Shown: positions 1 to 9,762, counted from the first letter of the stretch. The stretch: 64,000 nt of DNA from Acinetobacter guillouiae CIP 63.46 (GCF_000368145.1 NZ_KB849284.1:62001-126000); one strand, 5' to 3'. A program made the numbers and translations. The notes: generated by a model from the letters alone, not told the origin.

Positions 1-224
1 TCCTTGATGCTGAAGCATGCCAGATCTCGTTAGGCTTTTGCTTTGTGCATTGTTAAATCATTCATGTTGTATCTATTGCAGGGCAACATAATTGTCGCTG
101 TTGGTAGGGAGGTATAAGACCTACCCCTTATCCAACACAGATTTTTTTCAATCTAAGCTATGGCAATACCAACGCTAAAGCGCTAAGAATGAAATTTTAT
201 AAAATGTCATCGGTCAGCTTAGGT
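1..224. other. Left edge, no gene recognised
   Basis: I see no convincing coding sequence here. A small inverted repeat (GGTAGG at 103-108 with CCTACC at 120-125) lies downstream of the 3' end of the leftward gene that ends at 225. It could belong to a weak terminator, but no T-run follows it on either strand. Confidence 0.4.
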
Positions 225-1409
225 TCAAGCGTAAAAACTTGGATCAGGCACTTTTCCAGTCAATACCCATTCCCCTACTTCCTGATACTTATAATCAATC
301 GGATCATGCAAAGTCTGAGTACGGACATTTCGCCAAAAACGATCTAAATTCAATTTGGCTGTTGTCGCTCTGGCACCCATCACTTGGAAAATATTTTGCG
401 TTATAAACAGTGAGCTATTGGTTGCAGCAATTTTTGCAGTCGCAATGGCAATTGAGACTTCACCACGTTGTTCTGCTGTTAATTGCTCACCAATATTCCA
501 AGCCGTTTGCAATGCTGCAATGGCTTTATCGGCAAGTAAACGTACACTTTCAAGCTGTACATAAAACTCAGCAAAATGCTTCTGGGTAAATGGATCATTC
601 ACCGCATTTTCAGCCAAAGATGTTGACCATGCTTTCTGACTTTGTATGGTTTGTCTTGCAAGGTCAAAGGCACCTTCAGCAACGCCTAAAAACAGATGCA
701 CAAAAATCAATTGTGCGATCAAAGGTCGTAAACTGGAGTAAGGTGTACTTAATGGTCCTGGATTTAACAATAACTCATCTTTGTGAATTTTGACCTGTTC
801 AAAATGACTGGTTCCACTGTCCGTTTGACGCTGCCCCATATTATTCCAATCGCCTAAAAAACTGACCCCTTCTCGACGTGTTGGGATCACAGCTATCAGT
901 AATTTTCCAGCATCATTAAAGCCCGAACAAAGCAGTATGTCTGAATCTATTGATCCTGAGCAAAAGCTTTTATCACCATGAAAAATAAAGTCGTTCTCAG
1001 TGAGTTGTTGTACCTTCGTGCGCTGATCTAAAGGGTTTAAAGTATTGCCCCAAAACAAGTTATTGCGGGCAGTGTGTTCAAACCATGCCGAATATTGTTG
1101 AGGTTGAGCAAATAACTGTACGGTGGCGATTAATAAATGATGAAAGCCATATACATGTGCCAAGGAGCTATCGACTTGTGCAATACTTTGAATGGTCTGG
1201 AAAATTGTTTTCCAGTTCGCTCCTTGCCCGCCATATTGTTGTGGAATAGACAGTCCCAATAAGCCACTTTGACGAATCAAATCCCGTTCCAGCTTTGGAT
1301 TACCACCTGCTTTATCACGCTCAGCAGCAGTCTGCGCAAATTGTTCTGCCAATTGCTTTGCCGTTGCTAAAGCAGAAAGGTTTAACGCCTGTTGAGGTGC
1401 ATTCATCAT
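225..1409 (-). CDS. Acyl-CoA dehydrogenase-fold flavoprotein, DszC/SfnB-like
   Basis: A 394-residue protein with the acyl-CoA dehydrogenase fold. The N-terminal part has the SGLLGLSIPQQYGGQG pattern, and the middle has KSFCSGSIDSD, which is typical of the DszC/SfnB branch. Members of that branch are FMNH2-dependent monooxygenases or oxidoreductases acting on sulfur compounds such as dibenzothiophene or dimethyl sulfone, rather than true acyl-CoA dehydrogenases. A partner flavin reductase would be expected, but none is next to it. It stands alone, leftward, downstream of acs and separated from it by a terminator. Two adjacent ATGs start the frame. Family membership is fairly sure; the substrate is not known. 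Confidence 0.75.
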   Translation of the reverse strand: MMNAPQQALNLSALATAKQLAEQFAQTAAERDKAGGNPKLERDLIRQSGLLGLSIPQQYGGQGANWKTIFQTIQSIAQVDSSLAHVYGFHHLLIATVQLFAQPQQYSAWFEHTARNNLFWGNTLNPLDQRTKVQQLTENDFIFHGDKSFCSGSIDSDILLCSGFNDAGKLLIAVIPTRREGVSFLGDWNNMGQRQTDSGTSHFEQVKIHKDELLLNPGPLSTPYSSLRPLIAQLIFVHLFLGVAEGAFDLARQTIQSQKAWSTSLAENAVNDPFTQKHFAEFYVQLESVRLLADKAIAALQTAWNIGEQLTAEQRGEVSIAIATAKIAATNSSLFITQNIFQVMGARATTAKLNLDRFWRNVRTQTLHDPIDYKYQEVGEWVLTGKVPDPSFYA

Positions 1410-1511
1410 ATTTACTCTTATTCCCAGTGCCTTGAGCTTATCAAATCAAGTAAGATTTCCTTATCTCAATGCCTGCATTACTTATTCTGTGGTTTGAAAA
1501 TCAATAACAAA

Positions 1512-1541
1512 AAATACCGCTAGAATTTCTCTAACGGTATT
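1512..1541 (-). terminator. Rho-independent terminator of acs
   Basis: An inverted repeat (AATACCG paired with CGGTATT, extended by TAGA/TCTA around one mismatch). Read on the minus strand it is followed by a run of T residues. It lies just past the acs stop codon. Confidence 0.75.
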
Positions 1542-1577
1542 CAACTTTTGGCTAGCAAAATCAAGAGACTTCAATCA

Positions 1578-3521
1578 CTAAGAATTGGCCTTAACCTCTG
1601 TAATCAACTGATCTACCACACCTGGATCAGCCAAAGTAGAAGTATCACCTAAACTATCTAGCTCATTGGCAGCAATTTTTCTTAAAATGCGTCGCATGAT
1701 TTTTCCAGAACGGGTTTTTGGCAAAGCAGGTGCCCAATAAATTGCATCAGGTGTTGCTACAGGTCCCAGCACTTTACGTACCCAACTGACCAATTCTTTA
1801 CGTAATTCTTCAGTTTCAGCTTCACCGGCCTGCAAGGTCACATAGGCCGCTATGCCTTGCCCTTTAATCTCATGTGGCATACCAACAACTGCTGATTCAG
1901 CGACTTTTGCATGCGCAACCAATGCACTTTCAATTTCAGCAGTGCCCAAACGGTGGCCCGAAACATTCAAGACATCATCTACACGGCCTGTAATCCAGTA
2001 ATAACCATCTTTATCACGGCGCGCACCATCACCAGTAAAATAACTGCCCGGATAGGTCGAGAAATACGCTTCAATAAATCGCTCAGGATCGCCCCAAATG
2101 GTCCGCATTTGGCCCGGCCAAGAATTCTTAATAATCAAATTGCCTTCTGCTTCACCTTCAAGTTCTTGACCCTCAGCATCAACCAATGCAGGTTGTACGC
2201 CAAACAGTGGACGAGTGGCCGAACCTGGTTTAAGTGGAGTTGCACCCGGCAGTGGAGAAATTAAAATACCGCCTGTTTCAGTTTGCCACCATGTATCCAC
2301 AATTGGACAACGGCTTTCACCCACAACGGTATAGTACCAATTCCATGCTTCTGGATTAATCGGCTCACCCACGGTACCCAATAGACGCAAACTGCTACGG
2401 TCACTTTCACGCACAAAAGCATCACCCTCACGCATCATGGCGCGGATCGCTGTTGGTGCAGTATAGAGAATGGTAATGTTATGCTTATCTACAATATGCC
2501 CTGTGCGTGCCCATGTTGGATATTGTGGGATACCTTCGGACATGACGGTGGTTGTACCATTGGATAATGGTCCATAAAGCACATAAGAATGCCCCGTAAT
2601 CCAACCCACATCTGCGGTACACCAGAACACATCATCTTGTTTAATATCAAAAACTTCACGGAAAGTTGAATTGACATAAGTTAAATAACCACCCGTAGTA
2701 TGTAACACTCCTTTAGGCTTTCCTGTTGATCCAGACGTATATAAAATAAATAAAGGATCTTCGGCATTCATCGGTTCTGGCGGACAGATATCTGTGACCG
2801 TCATAATTTCCATGTGATACCACAGGTCACGCCCCTCCTGCATTGTTATTGGATGGCCTGTTCGATGCACCACAATCATTTTTTCAACGGAAGTGGTTCC
2901 ATCCAGCGCCAATGCTGCATCTACATTCTCTTTTAAAGGAATCGTTTTACCACCACGCATACCTTGGTCAGCGGTAATCACCAATTTAGCTTGACTGTCT
3001 TCTATCCGACTTGCCAATGAGTCTGGAGAGAATCCACCAAATACCACACAATGCACTGCCCCTATTCGGGTACAGGCCAGCATGGCAATCGCCGCTTCAG
3101 GGATCATCGGCATATACAAAATGACTCGATCACCTTTCCCGATTCCATTTTTCTTTAAGACATTGGCAAAACGACACACTTCATCATGCAGCTCTTCAAA
3201 AGAAATGATTTTATGGCGAGATGGATGATCCCCCTCCCAAATAATTGCAGGTTTCAGTGGGTGTTCTTTTAAATGACGATCTAAACAGTTGGCACTGACA
3301 TTCAGTTGCCCATCTGCAAACCATTCAATTTTAAAATTATCTTTGTCGTAGCTGGTATTTTTTACTTGAGTAAATGGCTTAATCCAGTCCAATTTCTTTG
3401 CAGCTTCTGCCCAAAACTCATCTGGATGCTCTACTGACTGTTGATAACGTTCAAAGTATTCTTGTTCATTGGTCCTTGCTGTTTTAACAAATTGTTCTGG
3501 AACTGGATAGACTTCATTCAT
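1578..3521 (-). CDS. acs: Acetyl-CoA synthetase
   Basis: This AMP-forming enzyme converts acetate, ATP and CoA to acetyl-CoA. Its 647 residues match the usual family length. The adenylate-forming P-loop [11 protein letters not shown] lies around residue 265, WWQTETGG follows around residue 410, and the C-terminal PKTRSGK places the catalytic lysine, the usual acetylation target, near residue 607. The gene is monocistronic, with a terminator directly downstream. The upstream 290 bases are non-coding up to the divergent DUF805 gene and should hold its promoter. Confidence 0.97.
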   Translation of the reverse strand: MNEVYPVPEQFVKTARTNEQEYFERYQQSVEHPDEFWAEAAKKLDWIKPFTQVKNTSYDKDNFKIEWFADGQLNVSANCLDRHLKEHPLKPAIIWEGDHPSRHKIISFEELHDEVCRFANVLKKNGIGKGDRVILYMPMIPEAAIAMLACTRIGAVHCVVFGGFSPDSLASRIEDSQAKLVITADQGMRGGKTIPLKENVDAALALDGTTSVEKMIVVHRTGHPITMQEGRDLWYHMEIMTVTDICPPEPMNAEDPLFILYTSGSTGKPKGVLHTTGGYLTYVNSTFREVFDIKQDDVFWCTADVGWITGHSYVLYGPLSNGTTTVMSEGIPQYPTWARTGHIVDKHNITILYTAPTAIRAMMREGDAFVRESDRSSLRLLGTVGEPINPEAWNWYYTVVGESRCPIVDTWWQTETGGILISPLPGATPLKPGSATRPLFGVQPALVDAEGQELEGEAEGNLIIKNSWPGQMRTIWGDPERFIEAYFSTYPGSYFTGDGARRDKDGYYWITGRVDDVLNVSGHRLGTAEIESALVAHAKVAESAVVGMPHEIKGQGIAAYVTLQAGEAETEELRKELVSWVRKVLGPVATPDAIYWAPALPKTRSGKIMRRILRKIAANELDSLGDTSTLADPGVVDQLITEVKANS

Positions 3522-3814
3522 ATTCTGCTTCCTTGATTTGCCACCTCATCACGAGATGTATGCCTACGTTCTTGATTTTATTTGCTGCATGTGTTCAGTA
3601 TTACGATAGCGCATTTCGGTTAACAATTGTGCTTTGGTCGTAGACACGGGGGTCACTTTAACCATCGGAAAATCTTAAGTCATTTGCCAAAATATTCGAA
3701 TTTTCAATATCTATGGAGTTTTTTTGATCTTATAATTTGTAGTCAGAAGTGCATATGGTTTTTTTCAGAAAAAAACATTTCCTTACCGAACTCATTCAGC
3801 TGGACGCGATCATC

Positions 3815-4396
3815 ATGCAAATACAAGAATCGTCGACTTTTTTTTCAAAGCATCAAGTATCACCAGTAGATTATCCCCTTTCCACTCAAGGCCGCTTTAA
3901 TCGTTTGAGTTATATTGCTTGGTTTGGATTTTTGCATCTCATTTTTACCATTGCATTGCTTGCCCTCGGTCTAGTCTTTGGCATTGTAAATTTACATTCA
4001 CTGCAATTCAGCCAACATGCGATAAATTCGATTTCAGGATTAGGACAGTTCACTTACCTCGTACTCAGCTGTCTTTATTTATATGGAATGATGGTTGTGA
4101 TTATTCGCAGGCTGCATGATCGTAATAAATCTGGTTGGTTTATTCTGTTATTGCTGATTCCCATTGTGCAATTCTTGATACTGCTGTATTTACTCCTTGC
4201 ACGTGGTTGTAATCGCGCCAATCGTTTTGGTCACCCACGTCCATCGACTTTTATTGAAAAATTAATGGCTGGGCTCATGCTAATAGGCTTTATCATCAGC
4301 TTAGTTAGCTCTATAAGTGTGGTGTCATTTATGCTGGGGACTGGAGAAATTGAAAATCCAACAACAATCATTGAAAAAGGGACTAAATATTTTTAA
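3815..4396 (+). CDS. DUF805 family inner-membrane protein
   Basis: A small membrane protein with several hydrophobic segments. The DUF805 hallmarks are visible: the GRFNRLSYIAWFGF start of the domain, and RRLHDRNKSGW between membrane segments. The family has no established function. The frame is open from a GTG at 3749 and an ATG at 3755. I prefer the ATG at 3815 (193 residues) because it places about 19 residues before the domain, but 3755 has an AGAAG at a workable distance and cannot be excluded. The gene is followed directly by a MITE-like repeat and is divergent from acs. Confidence 0.75.
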   Translation: MQIQESSTFFSKHQVSPVDYPLSTQGRFNRLSYIAWFGFLHLIFTIALLALGLVFGIVNLHSLQFSQHAINSISGLGQFTYLVLSCLYLYGMMVVIIRRLHDRNKSGWFILLLLIPIVQFLILLYLLLARGCNRANRFGHPRPSTFIEKLMAGLMLIGFIISLVSSISVVSFMLGTGEIENPTTIIEKGTKYF

Positions 4397-4404
4397 GGAT
4401 AATT

Positions 4405-4716
4405 GGGGTCTGTTGACAATTCGTCTATGTTTGCGACTACGTGTGTTTTTTAGGCGATACTAGGCGCGAAATACGAAATTTAGTCATTCTAAATGAGTAG
4501 TTCGTAACGACGTAGCGGCAAAAAACACGCTAGTCCCCCGCTGCGCCTTGCGCTGCAAACAAAGCAGTGCTTTGTTCTTGCTCAGGGTTGTGGCTAAAAT
4601 TATCTCAGCCTTCGTTATGAAACTCGAAAATAGTCGCGCTATTCTCTTCGTTTCATGCCTTGCCTGCTCAATTTTAACCTACAACGCAAGCCATTTATGA
4701 AATGCCTACAGACCCC
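4405..4716 (+). repeat. MITE-like repeat, copy 1 (312 bp)
   Basis: A non-coding element bounded by perfect 9-bp terminal inverted repeats: GGGGTCTGT at 4405-4413 and ACAGACCCC at 4708-4716. ATT lies directly outside each end (4402-4404 and 4717-4719), which would fit a 3-bp target duplication. The inside is rich in short palindromes, for example AAAGCAGTGCTTT. A diverged copy in the same orientation lies at 52430-52748. No transposase frame is present, so it would be a non-autonomous element. Confidence 0.8.
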
Positions 4717-4833
4717 ATTCCTTAATGATGCCTTAACATGAGTTGAATATTGATTCACAAATATTATTTTTATTTGTCCGTCATAAGAAAAACTGTAATC
4801 AAAGCTTAACTTCTTTGAAATTTCAGGCAAAAT

Positions 4834-5838
4834 ATGCCAATTATTTTATTGGACATGATTGTGGCTGAAGAAGCAAATGCATTGAGTACCGTTGCGCAAG
4901 ACACGACTCAATTGATCCATTCTGCAGGCGAAAAAACTGCACAAACAGTGATTCAACATACTGAAAAATATAAAGACGCATACTCAACCATCGACAAGTT
5001 TGTTGATGGTTTTTGGGAGCGTATGCCATATTTATGTATTGCGCTGATCGTCATCACTATTTTCTGGTTGTTGTCTAAGCTTTTTAAATTCTTTGTCCGT
5101 AGAACACTCGAAAACCGTACTTATACTCGCCAAAATTTAGTTCTGGTACTGAATCGTGTCGGCAGTACCGCAATTATCTTTTTTGGTTTCTTAATCGCCA
5201 TGGTCATTGCAATTCCTGGCTTTACTCCTGCTCAACTGATGAGTGCTTTGGGGATTGGTTCGGTCGCGATTGGTTTTGCATTTAAAGATATTTTCCAAAA
5301 TCTCCTTTCTGGAATTTTGATTCTTTTGGGTGAACCGTTCAAGATTGGTGATGACATCATTGTCAACAATATGGAAGGTACTGTCGAAGATATTCAAATT
5401 CGTGCAACTTTTTTACGTTCCCCTGATGGACGACGTATCGTGATTCCAAACGCAACTGTGTATACCAGTGCCGTGACGGTAAATACCGCTTACCAACGCC
5501 GTCGTTGTGAGTTTGTGGTTGGGATTGGTTATGAAGATGATGTACAGAAAGCCAAAGACATTATTCTTAAATTGCTTGATAAAGATCAACGTATTTTAAG
5601 CCAGCCGGGCTTTACTGTGAATGTTTCTGCTTTGGCGGATTTCTCTGTCAATTTAACCGTTCGTTGGTGGGTAGATACCACGCAAGTGGTTACTGCGGCT
5701 TCGATCAGTGAAATTCAAGAACGTGTGCTTGAAGCCTTTGCGGATAATAATATTTCGATTCCTTATCCTGTTCAGGAAGTCAAAGTCTACCGCGGTGATC
5801 CATCAGCGGATGACATCGAATCAGCTCGTGCTAAATAA
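4834..5838 (+). CDS. Small-conductance mechanosensitive channel, MscS family
   Basis: A 334-residue inner-membrane channel that releases solutes on osmotic downshock. A hydrophilic N-terminal stretch precedes hydrophobic segments near residues 65-90 and 110-130. The pore-lining helix and beta domain carry the family signature GFAFKDIFQNLLSG followed by GEPFKIGDDI. A cytoplasmic alpha/beta domain ends the protein. The start at 4834 has only a weak ribosome site; an ATG at 4855 is an alternative. The last 18 bases overlap, tail to tail, the 3' end of rsmE on the other strand. Confidence 0.9.
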   Translation: MPIILLDMIVAEEANALSTVAQDTTQLIHSAGEKTAQTVIQHTEKYKDAYSTIDKFVDGFWERMPYLCIALIVITIFWLLSKLFKFFVRRTLENRTYTRQNLVLVLNRVGSTAIIFFGFLIAMVIAIPGFTPAQLMSALGIGSVAIGFAFKDIFQNLLSGILILLGEPFKIGDDIIVNNMEGTVEDIQIRATFLRSPDGRRIVIPNATVYTSAVTVNTAYQRRRCEFVVGIGYEDDVQKAKDIILKLLDKDQRILSQPGFTVNVSALADFSVNLTVRWWVDTTQVVTAASISEIQERVLEAFADNNISIPYPVQEVKVYRGDPSADDIESARAK

Positions 5839-6534
5839 GCGCCCCAATACATAAGGGATCGCGGTTTCAGTACGCAAAATACGGTTGCCTAAGCTCACTG
5901 CTTGGCAGCCGTTTTTTATCAGTAAATCCACCTCATAAGGTATAAAACCACCTTCGGGTCCAATAATCACAGTACATGAATGATCGATAGCAAATGGCAT
6001 TTTCTGTTCAGTATATGGATGCGCCACATAAGCAGGATTTTGTGGCGTAATGAAGCTAGGTAAGACATCTTCAACAAAGGGTTTAAAGCGTTTGTAAAGT
6101 TCAATTTGAGGAGCGATGGTATCCCCCGCCTGTTCTAATCCCAAGGTAATGTAATGATCAACTTGCTGTAAAAAAGGGCTTTGCCAATAACTTTTATCAA
6201 CGCGATAACTATGAATCAAAATTAATTTTTCTACCCCCAGTGTCACCGCATCCATAATTAAGCGGCGTAACACTTTGGGGCGTGGTAATGCCACAATTAA
6301 AGTTACGGGCAATTTTGCTGGAACAGGCTCTTCTTGAATCGGTCGAAGTAAAATCGTATGTTCTGAAATATCAACAATTTCAGTTAAATAACGACTGGCA
6401 CCTTGGACACCAACCTTAAGCGTATCTCCGACTTTAGCGGCAAGATGCGTGTGCAAATGTTCAACTTGCCTTTTTGAACTGATTGTCCAAGTTTCAGCTT
6501 GTGTTTGACGAGGATCAAGAAGGACGATGTTCAT
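5821..6534 (-). CDS. rsmE: 16S rRNA (uracil-1498-N3)-methyltransferase
   Basis: A 237-residue SPOUT-class methyltransferase that modifies U1498 of 16S rRNA using S-adenosylmethionine. The N-terminal PUA-like part is followed by the knotted SPOUT core. The SAM-binding loops are clear: VIIGPEGGF around residue 190 and LGNRILRTETA near the C terminus. Length is normal for RsmE. It lies 60 bases downstream of waaA on the same strand, so co-transcription is possible. Its 3' end overlaps the mscS-type gene by 18 bases on opposite strands. Confidence 0.95.
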   Translation of the reverse strand: MNIVLLDPRQTQAETWTISSKRQVEHLHTHLAAKVGDTLKVGVQGASRYLTEIVDISEHTILLRPIQEEPVPAKLPVTLIVALPRPKVLRRLIMDAVTLGVEKLILIHSYRVDKSYWQSPFLQQVDHYITLGLEQAGDTIAPQIELYKRFKPFVEDVLPSFITPQNPAYVAHPYTEQKMPFAIDHSCTVIIGPEGGFIPYEVDLLIKNGCQAVSLGNRILRTETAIPYVLGRLFSTS

Positions 6535-6594
6535 AAAAAATTCTGGTTCGTTTTACTTTTAGCTGATGGTGTTTATTCATCAACAATGTATAAA

Positions 6595-7875
6595 TTATAA
6601 ATACTGATCAATCACTGCAATATGTTTGTATAAAGAACCCTGATTACGCTTTAAAACATCAATCGCATGCTGGCTTAATTGCTGGGCAAAAGCTTGATCT
6701 TCCAAACAGCGCACCAATAACTGAACCACCTCATCAACAGTTTGCCCCACTTTTAAGGCATCTGCCTGTAAGAACTCATCCACAATGGCTTGAAAATTAA
6801 AATAATGCGGTCCAATCACGGTGGGTACATCTAAAACCATAGGTTCTAAAATATTATGTCCACCACCGGGTTCATTTAACGACCCACCAACAAAACATGC
6901 CTGACTCAATGCATACCACAGCCACATTTCACCCATGCTGTCTGCCAAATAGACTTGGGTATTCGACTCGATCGCCTGCCCTAAGCTACGACGCTGTGTT
7001 GTTAAATTTAAACTTTGTGCAGCAGCAAAAACCTCATCAAAACGTTCAGGATGGCGCGGGACAACGATTAACAACCAATCTGGATATTGTTCTAAATAGG
7101 TTTTAAATGCGAGAAATAATTTTTCTTCTTCAGGTGCGTGTGTACTGGCGATGGTGATGATTTTTCGATTTGCTAAATTCCAGTCCTGCTGCAACTGTTG
7201 TGCTTTATGGATAAATTGTTCAGGTGCAGAAATATCAAATTTAATACTTCCAAGTACTTGTGTTTTATTTTGTGGTATACCTAGATCAATAAAGCGTTGC
7301 TGCGTTGCAACATCTTGCGCCAATAACTGATCTAATTTCTGTAGCATTGGACGGGTTAGGCTTGGAACTTTGGCATAGCCTTTGGCAGATTTTTCTGAAA
7401 GCCGTGCATTCACTAAAATACAAGGCACTTTAAACTGTTGAGCTTGGTCAATAAGATTTGGCCATAGTTCAGTTTCAACCAAAATCAGCAATTTGGGTTG
7501 GTATTTCTGATAAAAATCAGCAACTAAATAGCGCTGATCGGCAGGCAAATATACCGCTTGAAATAATGCTTGATAAGGTGCTTTTAAGAATAACGATTTG
7601 GCACGTGCTTGGCCTGTTTTTGTCGTATTGGTGACTAAAACAGCATGACCTGCTTTTAAATAATGTTCGATTAAAGGCTGAGCAGCATTGGTTTCTCCGA
7701 CTGAAACACAATGAAACCAAATGGCATGCTGATTCTTTACATCTTGAAAGGGGCCAAAGCGCTCAAGACATTCTTGTTGGTATTCTGCGCTATCTTTCGC
7801 ACGTTTTTTGATACGCCATTGATACAAAGGCTTAACGATTTTAAGTGCTGTGTTATACCAAAAAGGAGTAGCCAA
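6595..7875 (-). CDS. waaA: 3-deoxy-D-manno-octulosonic acid (Kdo) transferase
   Basis: This enzyme transfers Kdo from CMP-Kdo to lipid A precursor at the inner membrane, the first step of lipooligosaccharide core assembly. The 426-residue protein shows the WaaA/KdtA signature HCVSVGE in the N-terminal domain, ILVETELWPN further on, and the glycosyltransferase C-terminal motif GGSLNEPGGGHNILEP that binds the nucleotide sugar. A hydrophobic stretch near the start suits membrane association. Acinetobacter lipid A carries Kdo, so a single functional waaA is expected. Confidence 0.96.
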   Translation of the reverse strand: MATPFWYNTALKIVKPLYQWRIKKRAKDSAEYQQECLERFGPFQDVKNQHAIWFHCVSVGETNAAQPLIEHYLKAGHAVLVTNTTKTGQARAKSLFLKAPYQALFQAVYLPADQRYLVADFYQKYQPKLLILVETELWPNLIDQAQQFKVPCILVNARLSEKSAKGYAKVPSLTRPMLQKLDQLLAQDVATQQRFIDLGIPQNKTQVLGSIKFDISAPEQFIHKAQQLQQDWNLANRKIITIASTHAPEEEKLFLAFKTYLEQYPDWLLIVVPRHPERFDEVFAAAQSLNLTTQRRSLGQAIESNTQVYLADSMGEMWLWYALSQACFVGGSLNEPGGGHNILEPMVLDVPTVIGPHYFNFQAIVDEFLQADALKVGQTVDEVVQLLVRCLEDQAFAQQLSQHAIDVLKRNQGSLYKHIAVIDQYL

Positions 7876-8225
7876 ACAGAATGTCTCAATATAGATGAAT
7901 GGGCAAATATAACAGAGCCATATTCAGTTGTTAATGAATAATATTTAACGATTTGTTGTCAGCAAGGTAGTCAACCTCATGCTAGAGCAAATCTGATCCA
8001 TCAACCAGCAACAACGCTAGCAAAACTTGGCTTTACAGGGATGAAAAAACGCTTATTGGTTAAGAGGTAGTGTTGTACGCCTTAACCAATGGCGATATCC
8101 ATGCCATGTACAATAGATATGCCTTGTAAGAGTCAACGATACAAAAAGAAAACTGGTTAAATTTATCTGAGTTGTGGATGTGAATGGGTATTCCATTCAC
8201 ATCCAGAGAAAATACAGTCTTTGTT
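7876..8225. other. 350-bp gap with two perfect stem-loops
   Basis: No convincing gene is seen. Two perfect inverted repeats stand out. ATTGGTTAAG (8055-8064) pairs with CTTAACCAAT (8081-8090). GGATGTGAATGG (8176-8187) pairs with CCATTCACATCC (8193-8204) around a 5-base loop. The second lies just past the 3' end of the Old Yellow Enzyme gene but has no T-run, so it is not a typical terminator. A short open stretch about 7960-8070 on the plus strand, without a start codon, could be the tail of a lost gene. Confidence 0.5.
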
Positions 8226-9284
8226 TTATCCCAAAGCAGGATAATCAATATAGCCTTCCGCAGTTTGTGAACCAATCATATTTTCAAACACCAATTCATT
8301 TAAAGGTGCGTCTTGAATCAAACGTTCATACAAATCAGGATTGGCAATATAAGCTTTACCGAAAGACACCGCATCTGCTTGACCTGATGCCAAGAGTTTG
8401 ATGGCATCTTCACGACTTAAACGCATATTAGCAATATATGGCACACCGTTTGAACGTCGCTTCATATATTCGCTGATACTGTCATCGGCTAAATATTCAC
8501 GTGTAAAGAAGAACGCAATTTTACGTTTACCTAATTGTTCCAAGACATAACCAAAGGTTTCACGTGGATCAGCATCCCCCATATCATGCTCATCGCCACG
8601 AGGCGCTAAATGTATGCCCACACGGCCTGCGCCCCATACTTCAATTAAAGCATCCATGACTTCTAGTAAAAGACGCGCACGGTTTTCAACAGAACCACCA
8701 TATTCATCTTCACGATGATTGGTTGAACTTTGTAAGAACTGATCAATCAGGTAGCCGTTGGCAGCATGTAATTCAACGCCATCAAAACCAGCCGCCTTGG
8801 CTTTAATTGCAGCTTGTTTAAACTGTTCGGTGATGGTATGAATTTCAGAGATTTCCAAAGGTCGTGGCACAACATAGTCACGTTTTGGACGTAATAAGCT
8901 GACTTGTCCTGCTTGTTGTATTGCACTTGCAGATACAGGCGTTTCCCCATCGAGTAAATCTGGATGTGAGACACGTCCCACATGCCATAACTGCGCCACA
9001 ATCAAACCACCTTGGTCATGAACCGCTTGGGTTACAGACTTCCAGCCCTCAACTTGCGCATCGGTAAATAGCCCTGGTGTATTTAAATAACCATTGGCTT
9101 GTTCTGAAATCACTGTTGCTTCAGAAATGATTAAACCTGCACTGGCACGCTGTGCATAGTGCTCAGCCATGATTGCCGTGGGTACCCGATCAGCGGTAGC
9201 ACGGCTACGGGTTAAAGGCGCCATCACGACACGATTTTTTAAATGTAAATCGCCAAGTACAAGGGGAGAGTTAAGTTCAGCCAT
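8226..9284 (-). CDS. Old Yellow Enzyme family alkene (ene) reductase
   Basis: A 352-residue FMN-dependent NAD(P)H oxidoreductase of the NemA/OYE class, which reduces activated C=C bonds, for example in N-ethylmaleimide and related electrophiles, or nitro compounds. The TIM-barrel start has NRVVMAPLTRSRA. The substrate-anion pair His/Asn is in HAANGYLIDQFL around residue 180, followed by STNHREDEYGGS. It sits 38 bases downstream of an ArsR-type regulator on the same strand and is likely co-transcribed and controlled by it. One feature is unusual: GVHLAP-type text reads GIHLAPRGDEHDMGD, close to family consensus. The natural substrate is unknown. Confidence 0.92.
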   Translation of the reverse strand: MAELNSPLVLGDLHLKNRVVMAPLTRSRATADRVPTAIMAEHYAQRASAGLIISEATVISEQANGYLNTPGLFTDAQVEGWKSVTQAVHDQGGLIVAQLWHVGRVSHPDLLDGETPVSASAIQQAGQVSLLRPKRDYVVPRPLEISEIHTITEQFKQAAIKAKAAGFDGVELHAANGYLIDQFLQSSTNHREDEYGGSVENRARLLLEVMDALIEVWGAGRVGIHLAPRGDEHDMGDADPRETFGYVLEQLGKRKIAFFFTREYLADDSISEYMKRRSNGVPYIANMRLSREDAIKLLASGQADAVSFGKAYIANPDLYERLIQDAPLNELVFENMIGSQTAEGYIDYPALG

Positions 9285-9322
9285 ATTTGCCTCATCACTC
9301 GCTTTCTGATTGAAATCAGGCT

Positions 9323-9655
9323 TTAAAGCGAGTTTTGTAGATAATCAATATATTGCTGAATTAAAGCTTCATTACGCGAGAAATATGACCATTGACCATA
9401 TTTCTCGGCCTGAATTAATCCTGACTGTTGCAAAACAGACAAATGATTTGACATCGTAGATTGAGAGACCTTACCGAGCTTCTCGATATTCCCTGCACAC
9501 ACACCACGACCAAAGCCACCGCACTGCTCTTCCGACAAATATTGTTGTGGCTTCTTGAGCCATTCCAAAATCTGTCGGCGAGTCGGATTCGCTAATGCTT
9601 TAGAAATTAAATCAATATCCATCTTAGACACATTCAATTCAGAGCAAAGCTCCAT
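9323..9655 (-). CDS. ArsR/SmtB-type winged-helix repressor
   Basis: A 110-residue regulator. The N-terminal helix ALANPTRRQILEWL and the recognition-helix region KVSQSTMSNHLSVLQQSGLI are classic ArsR family. Cysteines at residues 4, 45 and 53 (the last two within QCGGFGRGVC) could sense electrophiles or redox state, fitting the downstream ene reductase; this is inference. The canonical metal-site ELCVC-type motif is not seen in the recognition helix. An ATG at 9622 is an alternative start. Its own promoter region contains a nested palindrome (9672-9721), so autoregulation is likely. Confidence 0.88.
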   Translation of the reverse strand: MELCSELNVSKMDIDLISKALANPTRRQILEWLKKPQQYLSEEQCGGFGRGVCAGNIEKLGKVSQSTMSNHLSVLQQSGLIQAEKYGQWSYFSRNEALIQQYIDYLQNSL

Positions 9656-9671
9656 TCAGCATCTTTGCATC

Positions 9672-9721
9672 CAATATATCGCATTTTTTCGATTTTAATA
9701 TCGATTTTTTTAGATATATTG
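9672..9721 (-). promoter_or_regulatory. Nested palindromic operator upstream of the ArsR gene
   Basis: CAATATATC at 9672-9680 is a perfect inverted match to GATATATTG at 9713-9721, and a smaller palindrome (CGAT-TTTAAT-ATCG) lies between them. It sits 17 to 66 bases upstream of the start codon, where a repressor site would block transcription. Binding by the adjacent ArsR protein is inferred. Confidence 0.55.
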
Positions 9722-9762
9722 CAAAAATACAGATAAAGCTTTGCTTTTGTTAAAAATTTAAA

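Noticed and set aside
4405-4716. Assignment of the repeat to a named IS family
   Set aside because: The terminal repeats did not match any IS end that I could recall with certainty, and no transposase is present.
4639-4830. 63-residue minus-strand frame within and after the first repeat
   Set aside because: Most of it lies inside the MITE-like repeat, and the corresponding frame is not kept in the second copy.
8060-8275. 71-residue minus-strand frame after the ene reductase
   Set aside because: It starts inside the reductase coding region in another frame and runs through a perfect hairpin; there is no ribosome site and no recognisable domain.
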